Below, one piece after another: positions 52,907-63,896 of a stretch of 64,000 bases of DNA. Each line of letters begins with the position of its first letter. The stretch's first letter is position 1. The stretch spans positions 2,614,660-2,678,659 of the forward strand of contig NZ_KE136354.1 of the NCBI RefSeq assembly GCF_000406945.1. The letters are read 5' to 3'. Below the pieces are notes generated by a model that saw nothing but the letters and a program-made list of their open reading frames with translations, was not told the origin of the DNA and made no database searches. The position numbers and the translations under genes are program-made. Origin of the DNA: Enterococcus dispar ATCC 51266. GTDB taxonomy: Bacteria; Bacillota; Bacilli; Lactobacillales; Enterococcaceae.

Positions 52907-54508
52907 CTATTCTTCTGCTTCTAATTCAGCTTCATCAGCTTTGATGTATGATTGTGGCCCATCTATCCGTTTTTCAACTAAACGTAAAATTCGGGAAACG
53001 CTATACGTCATAATCAAATACATAATGCCGACGATAGTAAAGACTGGGAAGAACTTATAGTTCGTTCCGGCAGCAGATGTTCCTTGGAAGAACAAGTCCG
53101 CAACAGAGATAACGCTCAATACGGCGGTATCTTTAATATTGATGACAAATTCATTACCAGTAGCAGGCAAAATATTTCGAATAACTTGAGGTAAGACAAC
53201 TTTGGTCATGGTTTGCCCATGTGTCATCCCGATTGCTTGTGCAGCTTCAAATTGGCCAGGGTCAACTGAAAAAATCCCGCCCCGTACGATTTCAGACATA
53301 TAAGCTCCGGTATTAAAAGATACGATAATAAAGGCTGCTAAGGTTCGGTTTAAATCGATTTGGAAAACTTGTGCCAAACCGTAATAAATGACCATTGCTT
53401 GTACCATCATTGGTGTGCCTCGGAAAATTTCAATATAAACGGACAATAACCAATTAAAGAATTTTTGGAAAATAAATAATACTTTGTTTTCAGCTACTGG
53501 CAGTGAGCGAATAACGCCAATGAGTAAGCCAAGGCTTGTTCCCAAAATGGTACTAACAATAGCAATAAGCAGTGTTAAACCTGCTCCCCGTAAAAATAAA
53601 CCACCGTATTGGTTCCAAATTGTTTTAATATCATGTAAAAATCCGGATTCTTCATCGTTACTATCAGCGGCAGCAGGTTGCTCTTTAATTGCTGCATCCA
53701 TCAATTTGGTACGTTCATCTTCTGAAATTCCCGCCAAAATTTGATTGACTTTTGCAACATCGGAATCGCCTTTACGCATACCAACGGCTACTTGCACATC
53801 TTCAGGGTTGGTTTTAAAGCCTTTATCTTTGGCAAATTCTACCATTGCATAATTTTTATCAACTGATGTTGCGGTAACACCTTCTGGCCGTTCAGAAACA
53901 TAGCCGTCAATGACACCAGAAGAGAGTGCTGCACGCATCGCTGAAAAATTCTTTTGGGCTTGTTCTTTTTGCACACCAGGAATCTGATCAATTACAGTAT
54001 AGTGAAACGTATTTAATTGGGCGGTAAGTTTTGCCCCTTTAAAGTCAGCCAAATCTTTGGCTTTAGCATATTTGCTATCTTTTCTGGTCACGATAACCAA
54101 ATGAGATTCATAGTAAGGATTTGTAAAATCAATTTCTTTTTTACGTTCAGCAGTTGGCGACATCCCGGCGATCACCGCATCGATTTTGCCAGATTGTAAA
54201 GCGACTGGAAGGCCATCCCAATCGGTTTTAACAATTACTAATTTTTTACCTAATCCCGCGGCAACTTTTTTGGCAATTTGGACATCATAGCCACCTGCCC
54301 AAGCTGATTTTTCTCCTTGGATTGGAACAGCACCGTGGGCATCTGTTGTTTGGGTCCAGTTAAAGGGGGCATAACCGGCTTCCATCCCAACTCGAAGTGT
54401 GTCTGATGGTGTTTGGCTATCAGCAGCTGCTGGTGTCGCTGCAAAAGCGACGGTGAAAAAGCTTAAAATAATGGTAAGTAGTGCGGTAACGGAAATTTTT
54501 TTATTCAT
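52907..54508 (-). CDS. amino acid ABC transporter, fused binding protein and permease
   Basis: The product has 533 aa. A signal peptide ([20 protein letters not shown]) leads to an SBP_bac_3 domain (residues about 38-275: [52 protein letters not shown]) and a C-terminal permease ([40 protein letters not shown]). Fusions of this kind are usually labelled glutamine transporters in Lactobacillales. The preceding leader reads as a lysine riboswitch, which indicates lysine or a related basic amino acid instead. Confidence 0.93.
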   Translation of the reverse strand: MNKKISVTALLTIILSFFTVAFAATPAAADSQTPSDTLRVGMEAGYAPFNWTQTTDAHGAVPIQGEKSAWAGGYDVQIAKKVAAGLGKKLVIVKTDWDGLPVALQSGKIDAVIAGMSPTAERKKEIDFTNPYYESHLVIVTRKDSKYAKAKDLADFKGAKLTAQLNTFHYTVIDQIPGVQKEQAQKNFSAMRAALSSGVIDGYVSERPEGVTATSVDKNYAMVEFAKDKGFKTNPEDVQVAVGMRKGDSDVAKVNQILAGISEDERTKLMDAAIKEQPAAADSNDEESGFLHDIKTIWNQYGGLFLRGAGLTLLIAIVSTILGTSLGLLIGVIRSLPVAENKVLFIFQKFFNWLLSVYIEIFRGTPMMVQAMVIYYGLAQVFQIDLNRTLAAFIIVSFNTGAYMSEIVRGGIFSVDPGQFEAAQAIGMTHGQTMTKVVLPQVIRNILPATGNEFVINIKDTAVLSVISVADLFFQGTSAAGTNYKFFPVFTIVGIMYLIMTYSVSRILRLVEKRIDGPQSYIKADEAELEAEE

Positions 54509-54605
54509 GTTCTGCTCCTTAAAAAGTATTTGACCATACCAACGTAATTTAAGTGGGGCACTTAAAACACGAGAGAGATGAATGGAGTTGCCGCCAGCGA
54601 AAAAA

Positions 54606-54651
54606 TAAAAAAACAGCCGAAATCAGTTCGTATGAAAAGAAATCGGCTGTT
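54606..54651 (-). terminator. riboswitch terminator
   Basis: AACAGCCGA (54612-54620) pairs with TCGGCTGTT (54643-54651); on the minus strand a run of seven Ts follows (54606-54612). It sits between the aptamer and the transporter start, 98 nt upstream of the coding region. Confidence 0.85.
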
Positions 54652-54671
54652 GACAAAGAGCAAAATTCGTC

Positions 54672-54885
54672 GACAAACCTCTCACAAAACATAGCGCAAC
54701 TTAGCAAAAGCTAAGACAGTCCGCCAGGTATTTCCCGTGCGTCCCAACAAATCCGTGAGCAAACACGTGATCCATTTCGGCATCATTCCCTAGGCCTGCG
54801 TCCTAATATTTGCTTACTCAACAGGATTAATGAATGATGCGACCTCTACCTCGGTGACGGAGGTATCTCGTATTCAGTTGATAGT
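54672..54885 (-). ncRNA. lysine riboswitch (L box)
   Basis: On the minus strand the leader reads in order GAGGTAGAGGTCGC (54839-54852), GAGTA, GGGAATGATGCCGAAATGG, GGAAATACCTGGCGG and GAGAGG. This is the order of the conserved L-box blocks: AGAGG-type P1/P2 junction, AGTA, the GGnnnnnnGCCGAAnnGG element, and a CTGG near the 3' end. With the terminator downstream, lysine binding should stop transcription of the transporter. Assignment is from remembered motifs, without a covariance search. Confidence 0.85.
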
Positions 54886-54893
54886 ACACAAGA

Positions 54894-54922
54894 ATTTTAC
54901 GTCAAATTGGATAAGGTGTCAA
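54894..54922 (-). promoter_or_regulatory. promoter of the lysine-riboswitch operon
   Basis: On the minus strand TTGACA (54917-54922) and TAAAAT (54894-54899) are exactly 17 bp apart, placing the start near 54887, immediately before the aptamer. From 54923 to 55128 I see nothing further. Confidence 0.85.
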
Positions 54923-55129
54923 ATTTTTTTACATTAAAATGAAAGAATATACATTATTTTTTGTTAGATGAAAGTTCTTTAATTAAAGCTGTAAACCCCT
55001 GTTTGATAGTGATTGTTGTACTAAAATAAACGAAAATATCTAATCCTTGTTAGTTTTTGTCCATACTTTTTTTAGTTTTGTTTCAGCAAAGATTCATGAA
55101 AATGTATGTATACAATATGCGCACTATAC

Positions 55130-55207
55130 AAAAATACCGCTTAACTGAAATAGTAAAAGACATTTGTTGCCAGTCTTTCGTCACTAATTCAAAAAAGCGG
55201 TATTTTT
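55130..55207. terminator. long bidirectional terminator
   Basis: AAAATACCGCTT (55131-55142) pairs with AAGCGGTATTTT (55195-55206) across an inner AAAGAC/GTCTTT hairpin; Ts lie on both sides. It ends the minus-strand gene at 55218. Confidence 0.7.
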
Positions 55208-55217
55208 AGTGCAATTC

Positions 55218-55514
55218 TTATGCGATACTTTCTTTTGGTTCACGGCCTAATACAGCTTGGATAACAGTTAAGACAAGTAATACGCCGATGATAATATAAA
55301 TCAAGCTTGAGTATTGGGTAATGCCCCAACCCCAGGTGCGATAAATAGCCAAGACGATTGCTTGTACGATAGCAGCAATAACGTTAAAGAAAGCAAATGC
55401 CCATAAATTGCCGTTTTCTTTGCGGGCCAAATAAAAAATAGAAAAGAAAATGCTTAACGCAGCCCATGCGATACATACTAGGATTACGCCCCAATAAATA
55501 ATAAATGGTACCAA
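55218..55514 (-). CDS. small membrane protein of unknown function
   Basis: The product is 98 aa from a TTG at 55514 with GAGGTG 6 nt upstream; a GTG at 55523 and longer starts are possible. Three membrane segments: VILVCIAWAALSIFFSIFYL, FAFFNVIAAIVQAIVLAIY, LIYIIIGVLLVLTVIQAVL. No family is recognised and it stands alone. Confidence 0.6.
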   Translation of the reverse strand: MVPFIIYWGVILVCIAWAALSIFFSIFYLARKENGNLWAFAFFNVIAAIVQAIVLAIYRTWGWGITQYSSLIYIIIGVLLVLTVIQAVLGREPKESIA

Positions 55515-55737
55515 TGGTTTCACCTCGCTTTTACATAAACGCAACTTCTTTGTTACGTTTTTCCCAATGTATTGTATCACGTTTACATGGCGCTGTCATG
55601 AGTTGAAATCATTTTCATTTATCCTGCCGATTTTGGTTAAAAAGAGAAAGGAAAAAAGTACGTAGAGACAATAATTGACGATTGGCGCAGTTTACGCTAC
55701 TTTTAAAAAAGAAAAGTGAGTAGGGAGTGAAGAATAG

Positions 55738-56649
55738 ATGTGGTTTGCAGCGGCATTAATTACAATTTTAGCCTGGGGGACAGCTGATCTTTTTTATAAG
55801 AAAGGCAATGATCCCAATGACCGACATAGTGCCATGAAAACCACAATTATGGTGGGGTTAATTATGGGCCTTCACGTTTTATTTTATTACGTTATTTACG
55901 CCGGTATTCGTTATGATTGGCACAATTTACTTTTATACTTACCTGTGTCAGCAATGTATATTTTGTCCATGGCAATTGGCTATTTTGGCCTACGCTATAT
56001 TGAAGTCTCGATTTCTTCGCCCATCAGTAATTCCTCCGGAGCTGTGACAGCAATTTTAGGATTTTTAATTATGGGCAACAGTGTCAACGGATTACAATTA
56101 GCGGCAATTTTCATGATTTTAATTGGGATTTTATTATTGTCGGTTTTTGAAAAAGAACAAGATGATGCCCAGTTAAAAGCAGAGGGGGTTACCATTGACA
56201 AAAAATACCGTGTGGGTGCAATCGCCATTTTATTTCCTATTTTGTATATGGTTATTGATGGTATGGGAACTTTTCTTGATAGTTATTATTTGGAATATCG
56301 TAAATTAATGCCGGAAGATCAAGCCAATATGAGCTATGAATTAACTTTCTTAATTGTCGCACTGGTGTTGTGGGCATATTTAGAGTGGGTGAAAAAAGAG
56401 CACGTATTTGTCTTTTCCGAAAAAGATAAAGGGTTGGCAGCCATCTTTGAAACGCTAGGTCAATTCTTTTACGTTGGCGCGGTTTCCACGAAAAAAGCAA
56501 TTATTGTTGCACCTTTAATTTCTGCTTATGCCATTGTTTCCGTGATTTTAGGACGTATTTTCTTAAAAGAAAAATTAAAAGCCAAACACTACTTCGTGAT
56601 TGCAGCCATCATGATTGGCATCATGATTTTAGGTTTTTATGATGCATAA
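55738..56649 (+). CDS. EamA/GRP-type transporter
   Basis: The product has 303 aa with about ten membrane segments. The two EamA halves are visible (ALITILAWGTADLFYKKGND; FETLGQFFYVGAVSTKKAI), with SSPISNSSGAVTAILGFLIM typical of the glucose/ribose-uptake-like or drug/metabolite transporter family. Substrate unknown. RBS GGGAGTG. Confidence 0.85.
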   Translation: MWFAAALITILAWGTADLFYKKGNDPNDRHSAMKTTIMVGLIMGLHVLFYYVIYAGIRYDWHNLLLYLPVSAMYILSMAIGYFGLRYIEVSISSPISNSSGAVTAILGFLIMGNSVNGLQLAAIFMILIGILLLSVFEKEQDDAQLKAEGVTIDKKYRVGAIAILFPILYMVIDGMGTFLDSYYLEYRKLMPEDQANMSYELTFLIVALVLWAYLEWVKKEHVFVFSEKDKGLAAIFETLGQFFYVGAVSTKKAIIVAPLISAYAIVSVILGRIFLKEKLKAKHYFVIAAIMIGIMILGFYDA

Positions 56650-56677
56650 AAAAGTCGGTCAACTGATCAACTTTTTT
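56648..56677 (+). terminator. terminator
   Basis: AAAAAAGT (56648-56655) pairs with ACTTTTTT (56670-56677) with an inner GGTC/GATC helix. Confidence 0.6.
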
Positions 56678-56738
56678 CTCACTTTCCAATTACCGCTACT
56701 AATATTTCAAGCGTATAATAAAAGATGAGGTGTTGAAG

Positions 56739-57440
56739 ATGACAGCAATAAATGAAGCTATAGATAAGATTCAAGCAGCACGAAATATTACTTTTTTGAC
56801 CGGTGCCGGCGTTTCTACCCCATCACACATTCCAGATTATCGCTCATTAAAAGGAATTTATGCAGGAATTGATCAGCCTGAGTATTTACTGAGTCATGAT
56901 TGTTTATTACAGGAGCCGCAAAAATTTTATCAATTTATTAAACAACTTTATCATCCAAGTGCTAGACCCAATATTATTCACGAAAAAATAGCTGCACTTG
57001 CAAAAACGAAACCTGTTTGGGTTGTATCGCAAAATATCGATGGCTTACATGATCAGGCGGGCAGCCCAAATGTCGTGAATTTTCATGGTAGTTTATATGA
57101 TGTGTATTGTCGCAAATGTGGGCAGAATATAGCTTGGCAAGACTATTTAATCAGCGATACCCATCAGAATTGCGGGGGGCAACTGCGTTCAGATATTGTT
57201 TTATATGGTGAAGGATTTACAGACGATACAATTACTTGTGCTATCAAAGCGGTAGAACAAGCTGATTTGATTGTGATTGTCGGTACGAGTTTTCAAGTTG
57301 CTCCTTTTAATCAGTTGCTTTATTATCATAAACCACAAGCCGATATCATGGCGATCAATCAGACGGCTCTTGCTATTCAGGAACCGTTTACCATGGTACA
57401 ATGTGCGGCAGAAGATTTATTTCGCGAAATTAAAATCTAG
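56739..57440 (+). CDS. sirtuin, NAD-dependent protein deacylase
   Basis: The product is 233 aa from the ATG at 56739 behind GAGGTG. NAD-binding [31 protein letters not shown] and catalytic His116 (NFHGSL) are present. The zinc site reads C124-x2-C127 and H142-x2-C145, with His in place of the usual third Cys. YGEGF and [11 protein letters not shown] complete the Rossmann part. It removes acyl groups from lysines while consuming NAD and releasing nicotinamide, which is interesting next to a niacin-sensing regulator. Confidence 0.92.
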   Translation: MTAINEAIDKIQAARNITFLTGAGVSTPSHIPDYRSLKGIYAGIDQPEYLLSHDCLLQEPQKFYQFIKQLYHPSARPNIIHEKIAALAKTKPVWVVSQNIDGLHDQAGSPNVVNFHGSLYDVYCRKCGQNIAWQDYLISDTHQNCGGQLRSDIVLYGEGFTDDTITCAIKAVEQADLIVIVGTSFQVAPFNQLLYYHKPQADIMAINQTALAIQEPFTMVQCAAEDLFREIKI

Positions 57441-57450
57441 GAGGGTATCA

Positions 57451-58308
57451 ATGGTTAGTGAAAAAGAAAAAATGATTGCCGGTGAGCTTTATTTTTCCGA
57501 AGATCCAGAACTTGTGAGCGAACGCAAATTTGCTAGAGAACAGATGCAGTTGATTAATCACGAATATGATGCTGAGATACGCAGTCAGCTTTTAAAAGAA
57601 TCATTTGGCACAGTAGCAGGAAACATTTATATGGAGCCCACAGTCCAATTTGATTACGGCTATAATATTTCGGTTGGCAAAAATTTCTATGCCAATTTCA
57701 ATTGTGTCTTATTAGATGTTTGTCCGATTACAATCGGGGATAACTGTATGATTGCTCCCAATGTTCAAATTCTAACGGCAACACATCCCTTAAACCCAGT
57801 GAAACGTAATAGTGGCTTAGAAAATGGCAAACCAGTGACCATTGGCAACAACGCATGGCTTGGGGCCGGTTCGATTATTTTACCAGGTGTAGTATTAGGG
57901 GATAATGTCGTGGTAGCTGCTGGGAGCGTGGTGACAAAATCATTTTCAGATAATGTGGTTGTTGCTGGCAATCCGGCTCGTATCATTAAGACAATTACAG
58001 AAGATGGTAATTCAGACAGTTTAGTAAATGCACGTCAAAAAATTGATCAAATTGATCAAGAGTTGACGCGACTATTAGAACAACGAATGGCGGCAGTCAG
58101 CGAAATTGCAGCTTTCAAAAAGAAACAACAGCAACCCGTTTTGGACAGTACAAGAGAAACAGCTGTTTTAAACAAGGTTGTAAAAAATGTTACACAAGCA
58201 GATTATGTGGAAACTATTCGCGCAACATTTGCTGATATCATGAAACATTCTCGTGCATATCAACAACAAAAACTTTCAGAAAGTAGCGAGAAAAATGGAA
58301 GGGAATAA
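57451..58308 (+). CDS. acetyltransferase-chorismate mutase fusion
   Basis: The product is 285 aa from the ATG at 57451 behind GGAGG. Residues 1-185 are a maltose/galactoside O-acetyltransferase: N-terminal Mac domain ([20 protein letters not shown]), hexapeptide-repeat helix with [20 protein letters not shown] (active His) and [10 protein letters not shown]. Residues about 190-280 are a type II chorismate mutase (AroQ): [37 protein letters not shown], with the binding Arg, Arg, Lys, Asp, Arg and Glu positions kept. It would convert chorismate to prephenate. No stop or frameshift separates the domains. Confidence 0.9.
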   Translation: MVSEKEKMIAGELYFSEDPELVSERKFAREQMQLINHEYDAEIRSQLLKESFGTVAGNIYMEPTVQFDYGYNISVGKNFYANFNCVLLDVCPITIGDNCMIAPNVQILTATHPLNPVKRNSGLENGKPVTIGNNAWLGAGSIILPGVVLGDNVVVAAGSVVTKSFSDNVVVAGNPARIIKTITEDGNSDSLVNARQKIDQIDQELTRLLEQRMAAVSEIAAFKKKQQQPVLDSTRETAVLNKVVKNVTQADYVETIRATFADIMKHSRAYQQQKLSESSEKNGRE

Positions 58309-58807
58309 ACGTCGTGACAAAATATTAAATCAACTGCAAAAAGCAGAAAAGCCCATTAGTGCTTCAAAATTTGCACAACAATTTGACGTGAGTCGTCAGA
58401 TTATTGTCGGAGATATCGCACTTATGCGTGCTGCCGGAGTGGCTATTAAGGCTACCGCGCGTGGCTATCTTCTTCAAGGAAAAAGACAAGGAAAATTAAG
58501 CCAGATTGTCGTTCAACACGATGCAACGCAAACCCAAACAGAACTAAGGATTATTGTCGAAAATGGTGGCGAAATCGTAGATGTGATTGTAGATCATGAT
58601 ATTTACGGCGAATTAACGGGAAATTTGCAGATTAAGACGATTGAAGATATCGAAGCATTCATGGAAAAATACCGTAGTTCAAATGCCAGTTTACTTTTAG
58701 AATTAACCAATGGTATTCATCTGCATACAATCGCATATGAAAATGACGAAACACTAATGAAAATTAAAGCCGCTCTTTTAAAAGCAGGCATTTTATATCA
58801 AGAATAA
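58295..58807 (+). CDS. niaR: niacin-responsive repressor NiaR
   Basis: The product is 170 aa from the ATG at 58295, overlapping the upstream gene by 14 nt. An N-terminal HTH_11 ([40 protein letters not shown]) is followed by the 3H domain with its three histidine regions: [36 protein letters not shown]. In related bacteria NiaR represses niacin uptake or NAD salvage genes when niacin is present. Targets are not in this window. Confidence 0.9.
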   Translation: MEGNKRRDKILNQLQKAEKPISASKFAQQFDVSRQIIVGDIALMRAAGVAIKATARGYLLQGKRQGKLSQIVVQHDATQTQTELRIIVENGGEIVDVIVDHDIYGELTGNLQIKTIEDIEAFMEKYRSSNASLLLELTNGIHLHTIAYENDETLMKIKAALLKAGILYQE

Positions 58808-58844
58808 TTTTTATGTAGTTTTTCATTCATCTTTACTTTATGAA

Positions 58845-58892
58845 AAAAATGAACCACCTCAAAGTGAGCTCTTTTGAGGCGGTTCATTTTTT
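58845..58892. terminator. bidirectional terminator between niaR and def
   Basis: AATGAACC (58848-58855) pairs with GGTTCATT (58881-58888), with inner CTCAAA/TTTTGAG, and Ts on both sides. Confidence 0.85.
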
Positions 58893-59456
58893 TTATTCGA
58901 TTACTAAGACGCCTTCTTTTAAGGCAAAAGGATTTTCTTCGTTGATATGATCATAGAACATGACGCCGTTTAAGTGGTCAATTTCATGTTGCACCACGAT
59001 TGCCTCATAATTTTTAAGGCGGCGTTTGTGTTTGACGCCTGCTTCATCGTAATAAGAAACCGTAACGCGAGCGTGGCGCACCACATAACCTGGCACTTCA
59101 CGGTCTACAGATAAACAACCTTCACCTTCACCTAAACAGGCATCCTGGACAGAATGACTTAAAATTTTAGGATTGAACATGACTGTGCTAAGAACAGGTG
59201 TATCATCTTCTGGATCGCTGCTTGGTACATGGACTGCAATCAGACGTTTTGAAATATCTAATTGTGGAGCTGCTAAACCAACGCCACCGCGCAGCTGTAA
59301 TTCTTCAGCTTTTACGGGATCTTGACTATTTTTTAAAAACTCTAACATTTCTTCCCCAAGTTTTTTTTCTTCATCCGTTGGGGGCATCGGTACTTCTTTG
59401 GCAACTTCCCGTAAAGTGGGGTTACCCTCTCTGATGATGTCATTCATCGTAATCAT
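58893..59456 (-). CDS. def: peptide deformylase
   Basis: The product has 187 aa from the ATG at 59456 with GAGGTG 7 nt upstream. [21 protein letters not shown] and [19 protein letters not shown] are motifs I-III with the Cys and two His iron ligands. It removes formyl from nascent proteins. Monocistronic. Confidence 0.97.
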   Translation of the reverse strand: MITMNDIIREGNPTLREVAKEVPMPPTDEEKKLGEEMLEFLKNSQDPVKAEELQLRGGVGLAAPQLDISKRLIAVHVPSSDPEDDTPVLSTVMFNPKILSHSVQDACLGEGEGCLSVDREVPGYVVRHARVTVSYYDEAGVKHKRRLKNYEAIVVQHEIDHLNGVMFYDHINEENPFALKEGVLVIE

Positions 59457-59600
59457 TATTATTCACCTCAAAGTTGATTTTCCTCAAAAGTAAGTTTACC
59501 ACAGAATACAAATTGGTGGGAATTTGAAATTTTCTTCTTAAGATTTTACAAAGCTAAAGAAATAATATTTCAAAAAAATAATAAAAATAACGAAAAAAGG

Positions 59601-59649
59601 TTGCGTAAAAATAAAACGTGATGTATACTCCATTGTGTAAGCGATTACT
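59601..59649 (+). promoter_or_regulatory. promoter and cre-like site of the MurNAc operon
   Basis: TTGCGT (59601-59606) and TATACT (59624-59629) are 17 bp apart. TGTAAGCGATTACT (59636-59649), at the transcription start, resembles a catabolite-response element with an imperfect centre; CcpA repression is plausible. A MurR-type operator is not recognised. Confidence 0.6.
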
Positions 59650-59682
59650 GATCATTTTTTCATGAAAGATGGAGGAATCTCA

Positions 59683-60756
59683 TTGTTTGGTTTTTCGATT
59701 TTTTTAAACGAAGCACTATCACAACAGCAAAAAGAATACGTCACTCAAATGGCACAAGCGGGTTTTAAAGGAATCTTTACCTCGTTGCACATTCCAGAAG
59801 ATGATGCCACAAAATACCGTGAGCGCCTAAGTCAATTGGGAAGTTGGTGCCAAGCATTAAATCTCGATTTAATGGTAGATATTTCTGGTAATGCATTAGC
59901 AAAAGCTGGATTTGAGATGGATAATTTATCAGAATTGACAGAGATTGGGGTAACGGGATTGCGCATGGATTATCATATCAGCAATCGACAAATTGCTCAC
60001 TTTAGTCAACAAATGAAAATTGCCTTAAATGCAAGTACGGTTACGCAACAAGATATTGATGAATTAAAAAAAGCGAATGCTAATTTTTTTAATTTAGAGG
60101 CATGGCATAATTATTATCCAAGACCAGAAACGGGCTTAGCCCAGAGTTGGTTTTTGGAAAAAAATCAATGGCTTAAAGCAAATGGTTTCACCATTCAAGC
60201 CTTTGTTCCGGGTGATGCTAATTTAAGAGGTCCACTTTATGAAGGACTGCCCACACTGGAACAAGATCGCCATCAACATCCATTAGCCGCGGCATTATGG
60301 CAAAAAAATGCTGCCGTTGATTTAATTTATATTGGTGATGGTGGTTTGAATGAACGGACAAAAGAACAATTCAAAAGTTTTATAAATAACAACGAAATTT
60401 TATTACAAGTAGAAAATTGCGGAACGGATTATTTTAATTATATTTTAGGTGATCATGTTAATCGCTTGGATGAAGCTGATGCGGTCATTCGCAGTGCCGA
60501 TGCGCGCTTCCGCAAGATTCCGCAAATTAAAGCACAAAATACGGTAAAACGCACTTTGGGGAGTGTGACGGTAGATAATGAAAAATATTTGCGTTATGCT
60601 GGCGAGATTCAATTGTGTCGCAAAGGGTTACCAGCAAATGACAAAGTAAATGTGGTGGCACAAGTAATTGCTGCTGATGAAGATTTAATTTGCCAGATTA
60701 AAGGCGGCATGAAATTCAAATTACAACCAATGGGGGAAGAACATGAGCAAGATTAA
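59683..60756 (+). CDS. mupG: 6-phospho-N-acetylmuramidase (DUF871)
   Basis: The product is 357 aa from the TTG at 59683, 7 nt behind GGAGG, giving [20 protein letters not shown]; an ATG at 59662 has no site. [40 protein letters not shown] and [20 protein letters not shown] are typical of MupG, which splits MurNAc-6P-GlcNAc. It overlaps murQ by 14 nt in a MurNAc recycling operon. Confidence 0.92.
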   Translation: MFGFSIFLNEALSQQQKEYVTQMAQAGFKGIFTSLHIPEDDATKYRERLSQLGSWCQALNLDLMVDISGNALAKAGFEMDNLSELTEIGVTGLRMDYHISNRQIAHFSQQMKIALNASTVTQQDIDELKKANANFFNLEAWHNYYPRPETGLAQSWFLEKNQWLKANGFTIQAFVPGDANLRGPLYEGLPTLEQDRHQHPLAAALWQKNAAVDLIYIGDGGLNERTKEQFKSFINNNEILLQVENCGTDYFNYILGDHVNRLDEADAVIRSADARFRKIPQIKAQNTVKRTLGSVTVDNEKYLRYAGEIQLCRKGLPANDKVNVVAQVIAADEDLICQIKGGMKFKLQPMGEEHEQD

Positions 60757-61639
60757 TTTAGAAAACTTAACAACTGAGCGTCGTAATGAAGCAACTTTTG
60801 GTTTAGATGAAATGACCGTTCAAGAAGCTTGTCAAAAAATGAATCAAGAAGATCAAAAAGTAGCAGTCGCGGTTGAAAAAGAATTAGAAAGTATTGAAAA
60901 AGTAGTTGCAGCTACGATTGCAGCTTTCAAAAAAGGCGGCCGTTTAATTTATATGGGCGCTGGAACATCTGGACGTCTAGGTGTGTTGGATGCGGCAGAA
61001 TGTGTGCCCACTTTTGGTGTTGATCCAGAAATGGTAGTTGGTTTAATTGCCGGTGGCGATCAGGCGATGACTGTTGCTGTGGAAGGTGCCGAGGATTCTG
61101 CTGAATTAGGAGCAAATGATTTACACGAATTAAAACTAAATGAAAATGATATGGTGGTAGGGATTGCTGCTAGCGGCCGGACACCTTACGTTATTGGTGG
61201 TTTGGATTATGCCCGTCAAGTTGGTGCTGCCACTGGGACGATTTCATGTAATAAAGATGCTGAAATTTCAAAACATGCCCAATTTCCAATCGAAGTAGAT
61301 TGTGGTCCTGAATTTCTGACCGGTTCTACTCGTTTGAAATCTGGGACAGCCCAAAAGTTAATTTTAAATATGATTTCCACTATCTCAATGATTGGTATCG
61401 GAAAAGTTTATAACAATTTAATGGTCGATGTAAAAGCAACTAATGAAAAATTAGTCGAGCGCTCCAAACGGATTATCATGCAGGCGACAGAAGTAGATTA
61501 TGAAACAGCAGATCACTTCTTTACAGCCGCAGATGAAAATGTTAAATTAGCAATCGTCATGATTTTAACTGACAGTGATAAAGATGTTGCGGCACAAAAG
61601 CTTATTGCAGCCGATGGTTTCGTAAAGAAAACAATTTAA
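60743..61639 (+). CDS. murQ: N-acetylmuramic acid 6-phosphate etherase
   Basis: The product has 298 aa. SIS domain with [51 protein letters not shown] and [19 protein letters not shown]. It converts MurNAc-6P to GlcNAc-6P and lactate. Located between mupG and the PTS gene. An 11-bp stem without T-run (61648-61658 with 61673-61683) follows in the gap to murP. Confidence 0.97.
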   Translation: MSKINLENLTTERRNEATFGLDEMTVQEACQKMNQEDQKVAVAVEKELESIEKVVAATIAAFKKGGRLIYMGAGTSGRLGVLDAAECVPTFGVDPEMVVGLIAGGDQAMTVAVEGAEDSAELGANDLHELKLNENDMVVGIAASGRTPYVIGGLDYARQVGAATGTISCNKDAEISKHAQFPIEVDCGPEFLTGSTRLKSGTAQKLILNMISTISMIGIGKVYNNLMVDVKATNEKLVERSKRIIMQATEVDYETADHFFTAADENVKLAIVMILTDSDKDVAAQKLIAADGFVKKTI

Positions 61640-61733
61640 GTAGTGTTGGGGTTGCATTGTTTCATTGAAAATAATGCAGCTCCTTAATAAGAAAAGTTTT
61701 AAATAATTCATAATTTCAAGGGGGAAAGTTAGC

Positions 61734-63689
61734 ATGGCAAAAGAAGAATTAAGTTTGGAACAGTTGGCAAAAGAGATTTACAAAGGCGCCGGTGGCATGA
61801 ACAATGTTGAAAGCGTTACGCACTGTATGACACGGGTTAGAATGTCTGTCCGTGACCGCGATGAAGTAAATGAAGCACAATTGAAGGCCATCCCAGGCGT
61901 TTTAGGTGTCGTCGATGATGAACAACTACAAGTCATTATCGGTCCTGGCAAAGTCAATAAAGTCGCAAAAGAAATGGCAAGTCAAGCAGGTGTCGCTTTA
62001 GGAGAAGAAATTCCAACTTCAGCTAACGGGAAAGATGCCGTGAATCAAAAAGCGGCCGAAATGAAAGCGGCTCAAAAAGCTAAACAAAAACAGTCACCCT
62101 TTAAAGCGCTTTTAAAAGATATTTCGAATATTTTTGTTCCTATGATTCCAGCATTTGTTGGGGCTGGTTTGGTGGCGGGGATCGCCTCTGTTTTAGCGAA
62201 TATGGTAACTGCCGGCAGACTAGACGCTGCAACATGGCAACAATATATTGATGTTATGAATATTTTGAAAAATGGGATGTTTTCTTTCTTAGTAATCTAC
62301 ACTGGTGTGAATGCAGCACAAGTATTTGGCGCAACACCAACCCTTGGTGGGGTAATTGGTGGGGTTGTAACCTTAACTGGGATGAATCCAGAGGCACCAA
62401 TTATCAACTTGTTTAATGGCCAGCCACTAGCTGCACAACAAGGCGGTATTTTAGGGGTAATTTTTGCAGTCTGGTTACTTTCCAAAGTAGAGAAAAAATT
62501 ACACGATATTGTGCCAGAAGCAATTGATATTATTGTAACGCCAACGATTTCACTTCTTGTCATTGGTTTGGCAGAAATTTTCTTGATTATGCCATTAGCA
62601 GGTTTTATTTCAAACGGTTTAGTTGGCGGAATTAACTGGATTTTAAATGTCGGTGGAGCTTTCTCTGGTTTTGTATTAGGAGCAAGTTTCTTACCAATGG
62701 TTATGTTTGGTTTACACCAAATCTTAACGCCAATTCATATTCAAATGATTGAAGCTACAGGCAGTACGCAACTATTACCAATTTTAGCGATGGCTGGTGC
62801 CGGTCAAGTTGGGGCAGCATTAGCATTGTGGATTCGTTTACGTAAAGATAAAGAATTGACAGAAATGATTAAAGGGGCATTACCAGTTGGTATTTTAGGT
62901 ATTGGGGAACCGTTAATTTATGGGGTTACATTACCATTAGGGAAACCATTTGTTACTGCTTGTATCGGTGGCGGTGTCGGTGGTGCAGTTATTGGTGCTT
63001 TAGGAAATGTCGGCGCGACTGCCATTGGCCCTTCTGGTGCGGCTTTAATTCCGTTAATTGCTAACGGCCATTGGTTAGGTTATATCTTAGGTTTACTTGC
63101 AGGCTACGCTGGTGGTTTTGTGGCAACTTACTTCTTTGGTATTCCTAAAGAAAAATTAGCGGCTGAAAAAATGGCCGAAGAACAAACAACCGTCGCCCCA
63201 GTCCAAACTACTATTTTAGCTGGAGACGCTGCGGCTACAACGGAATTTTTTGCGGTGGCAAACGGAGAAGTAAAACCAGTATCAGAATCAACTGATGCGG
63301 TTTTCTCACAAAAAATGATGGGTGAAGGCTACTTTGTCATTCCTAAAGAAGGTACAATCTATGCTCCAGTAAGTGGTACGATTTCATCTGTTTTCCCAAC
63401 CAAACACGCAGTAGGAATTACGACAGACAGCGGCTTAGAAGTATTGTTGCATATGGGTGTCAATACTGTTGAATTAAATGGAAAACCATTTGACTTGAAA
63501 GTTGCAGAAGGTCAAAAAGTAACACCGGATACGATTGTGGCAGATGTCGATCTTGCTGCTATTAAAGCGGCAGGTAAAGGAACAGACATGCTGGTCTTAG
63601 TCACAAATATGGATAAAGTAAAAAATGAAATTTTAGAAAAAGTGGGGGCAACAGAAGCCAAAACGCCCGTTATGAAAGTAGAAGTATAA
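61734..63689 (+). CDS. murP: PTS EIIBCA, MurNAc-type
   Basis: The product has 651 aa: EIIB (Cys31 in VTHCMTRVR), a ten-helix EIIC (residues about 115-480: [60 protein letters not shown]), a linker, and EIIA ([20 protein letters not shown], active His573 in [11 protein letters not shown]). It phosphorylates its sugar during uptake; neighbours identify it as MurNAc or the disaccharide MurNAc-GlcNAc, giving the substrate of MupG and MurQ. Confidence 0.93.
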   Translation: MAKEELSLEQLAKEIYKGAGGMNNVESVTHCMTRVRMSVRDRDEVNEAQLKAIPGVLGVVDDEQLQVIIGPGKVNKVAKEMASQAGVALGEEIPTSANGKDAVNQKAAEMKAAQKAKQKQSPFKALLKDISNIFVPMIPAFVGAGLVAGIASVLANMVTAGRLDAATWQQYIDVMNILKNGMFSFLVIYTGVNAAQVFGATPTLGGVIGGVVTLTGMNPEAPIINLFNGQPLAAQQGGILGVIFAVWLLSKVEKKLHDIVPEAIDIIVTPTISLLVIGLAEIFLIMPLAGFISNGLVGGINWILNVGGAFSGFVLGASFLPMVMFGLHQILTPIHIQMIEATGSTQLLPILAMAGAGQVGAALALWIRLRKDKELTEMIKGALPVGILGIGEPLIYGVTLPLGKPFVTACIGGGVGGAVIGALGNVGATAIGPSGAALIPLIANGHWLGYILGLLAGYAGGFVATYFFGIPKEKLAAEKMAEEQTTVAPVQTTILAGDAAATTEFFAVANGEVKPVSESTDAVFSQKMMGEGYFVIPKEGTIYAPVSGTISSVFPTKHAVGITTDSGLEVLLHMGVNTVELNGKPFDLKVAEGQKVTPDTIVADVDLAAIKAAGKGTDMLVLVTNMDKVKNEILEKVGATEAKTPVMKVEV

Positions 63690-63715
63690 TTTATTAATTA
63701 TCTATTTAATAGAAA

Positions 63716-63744
63716 GAAACGCGAATTTTCGCGTTTCTTTTTTT
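63716..63744 (+). terminator. terminator of the MurNAc operon
   Basis: GAAACGCG (63716-63723) pairs with CGCGTTTC (63730-63737) and is followed by at least seven Ts. Confidence 0.85.
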
Positions 63745-63896
63745 GAACTCATTTTAGCAATTAATTTGTATTTACTTTTAAAATACTTGTAGAAATTGAA
63801 AAAAAATGGGAAAGTGATAGTAAGTAAATGACAACGAAGTTTTGCTGATAGAAAAAATTTAAGCAAAATGGACTGCAAGATAAGGAGGTCAGAAAA

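Noticed and set aside
57277-57450. 57-codon N-terminal extension of the acetyltransferase fusion
   Set aside because: It overlaps the sirtuin gene in another frame; the ATG at 57451 has a proper GGAGG site and starts the known domain.
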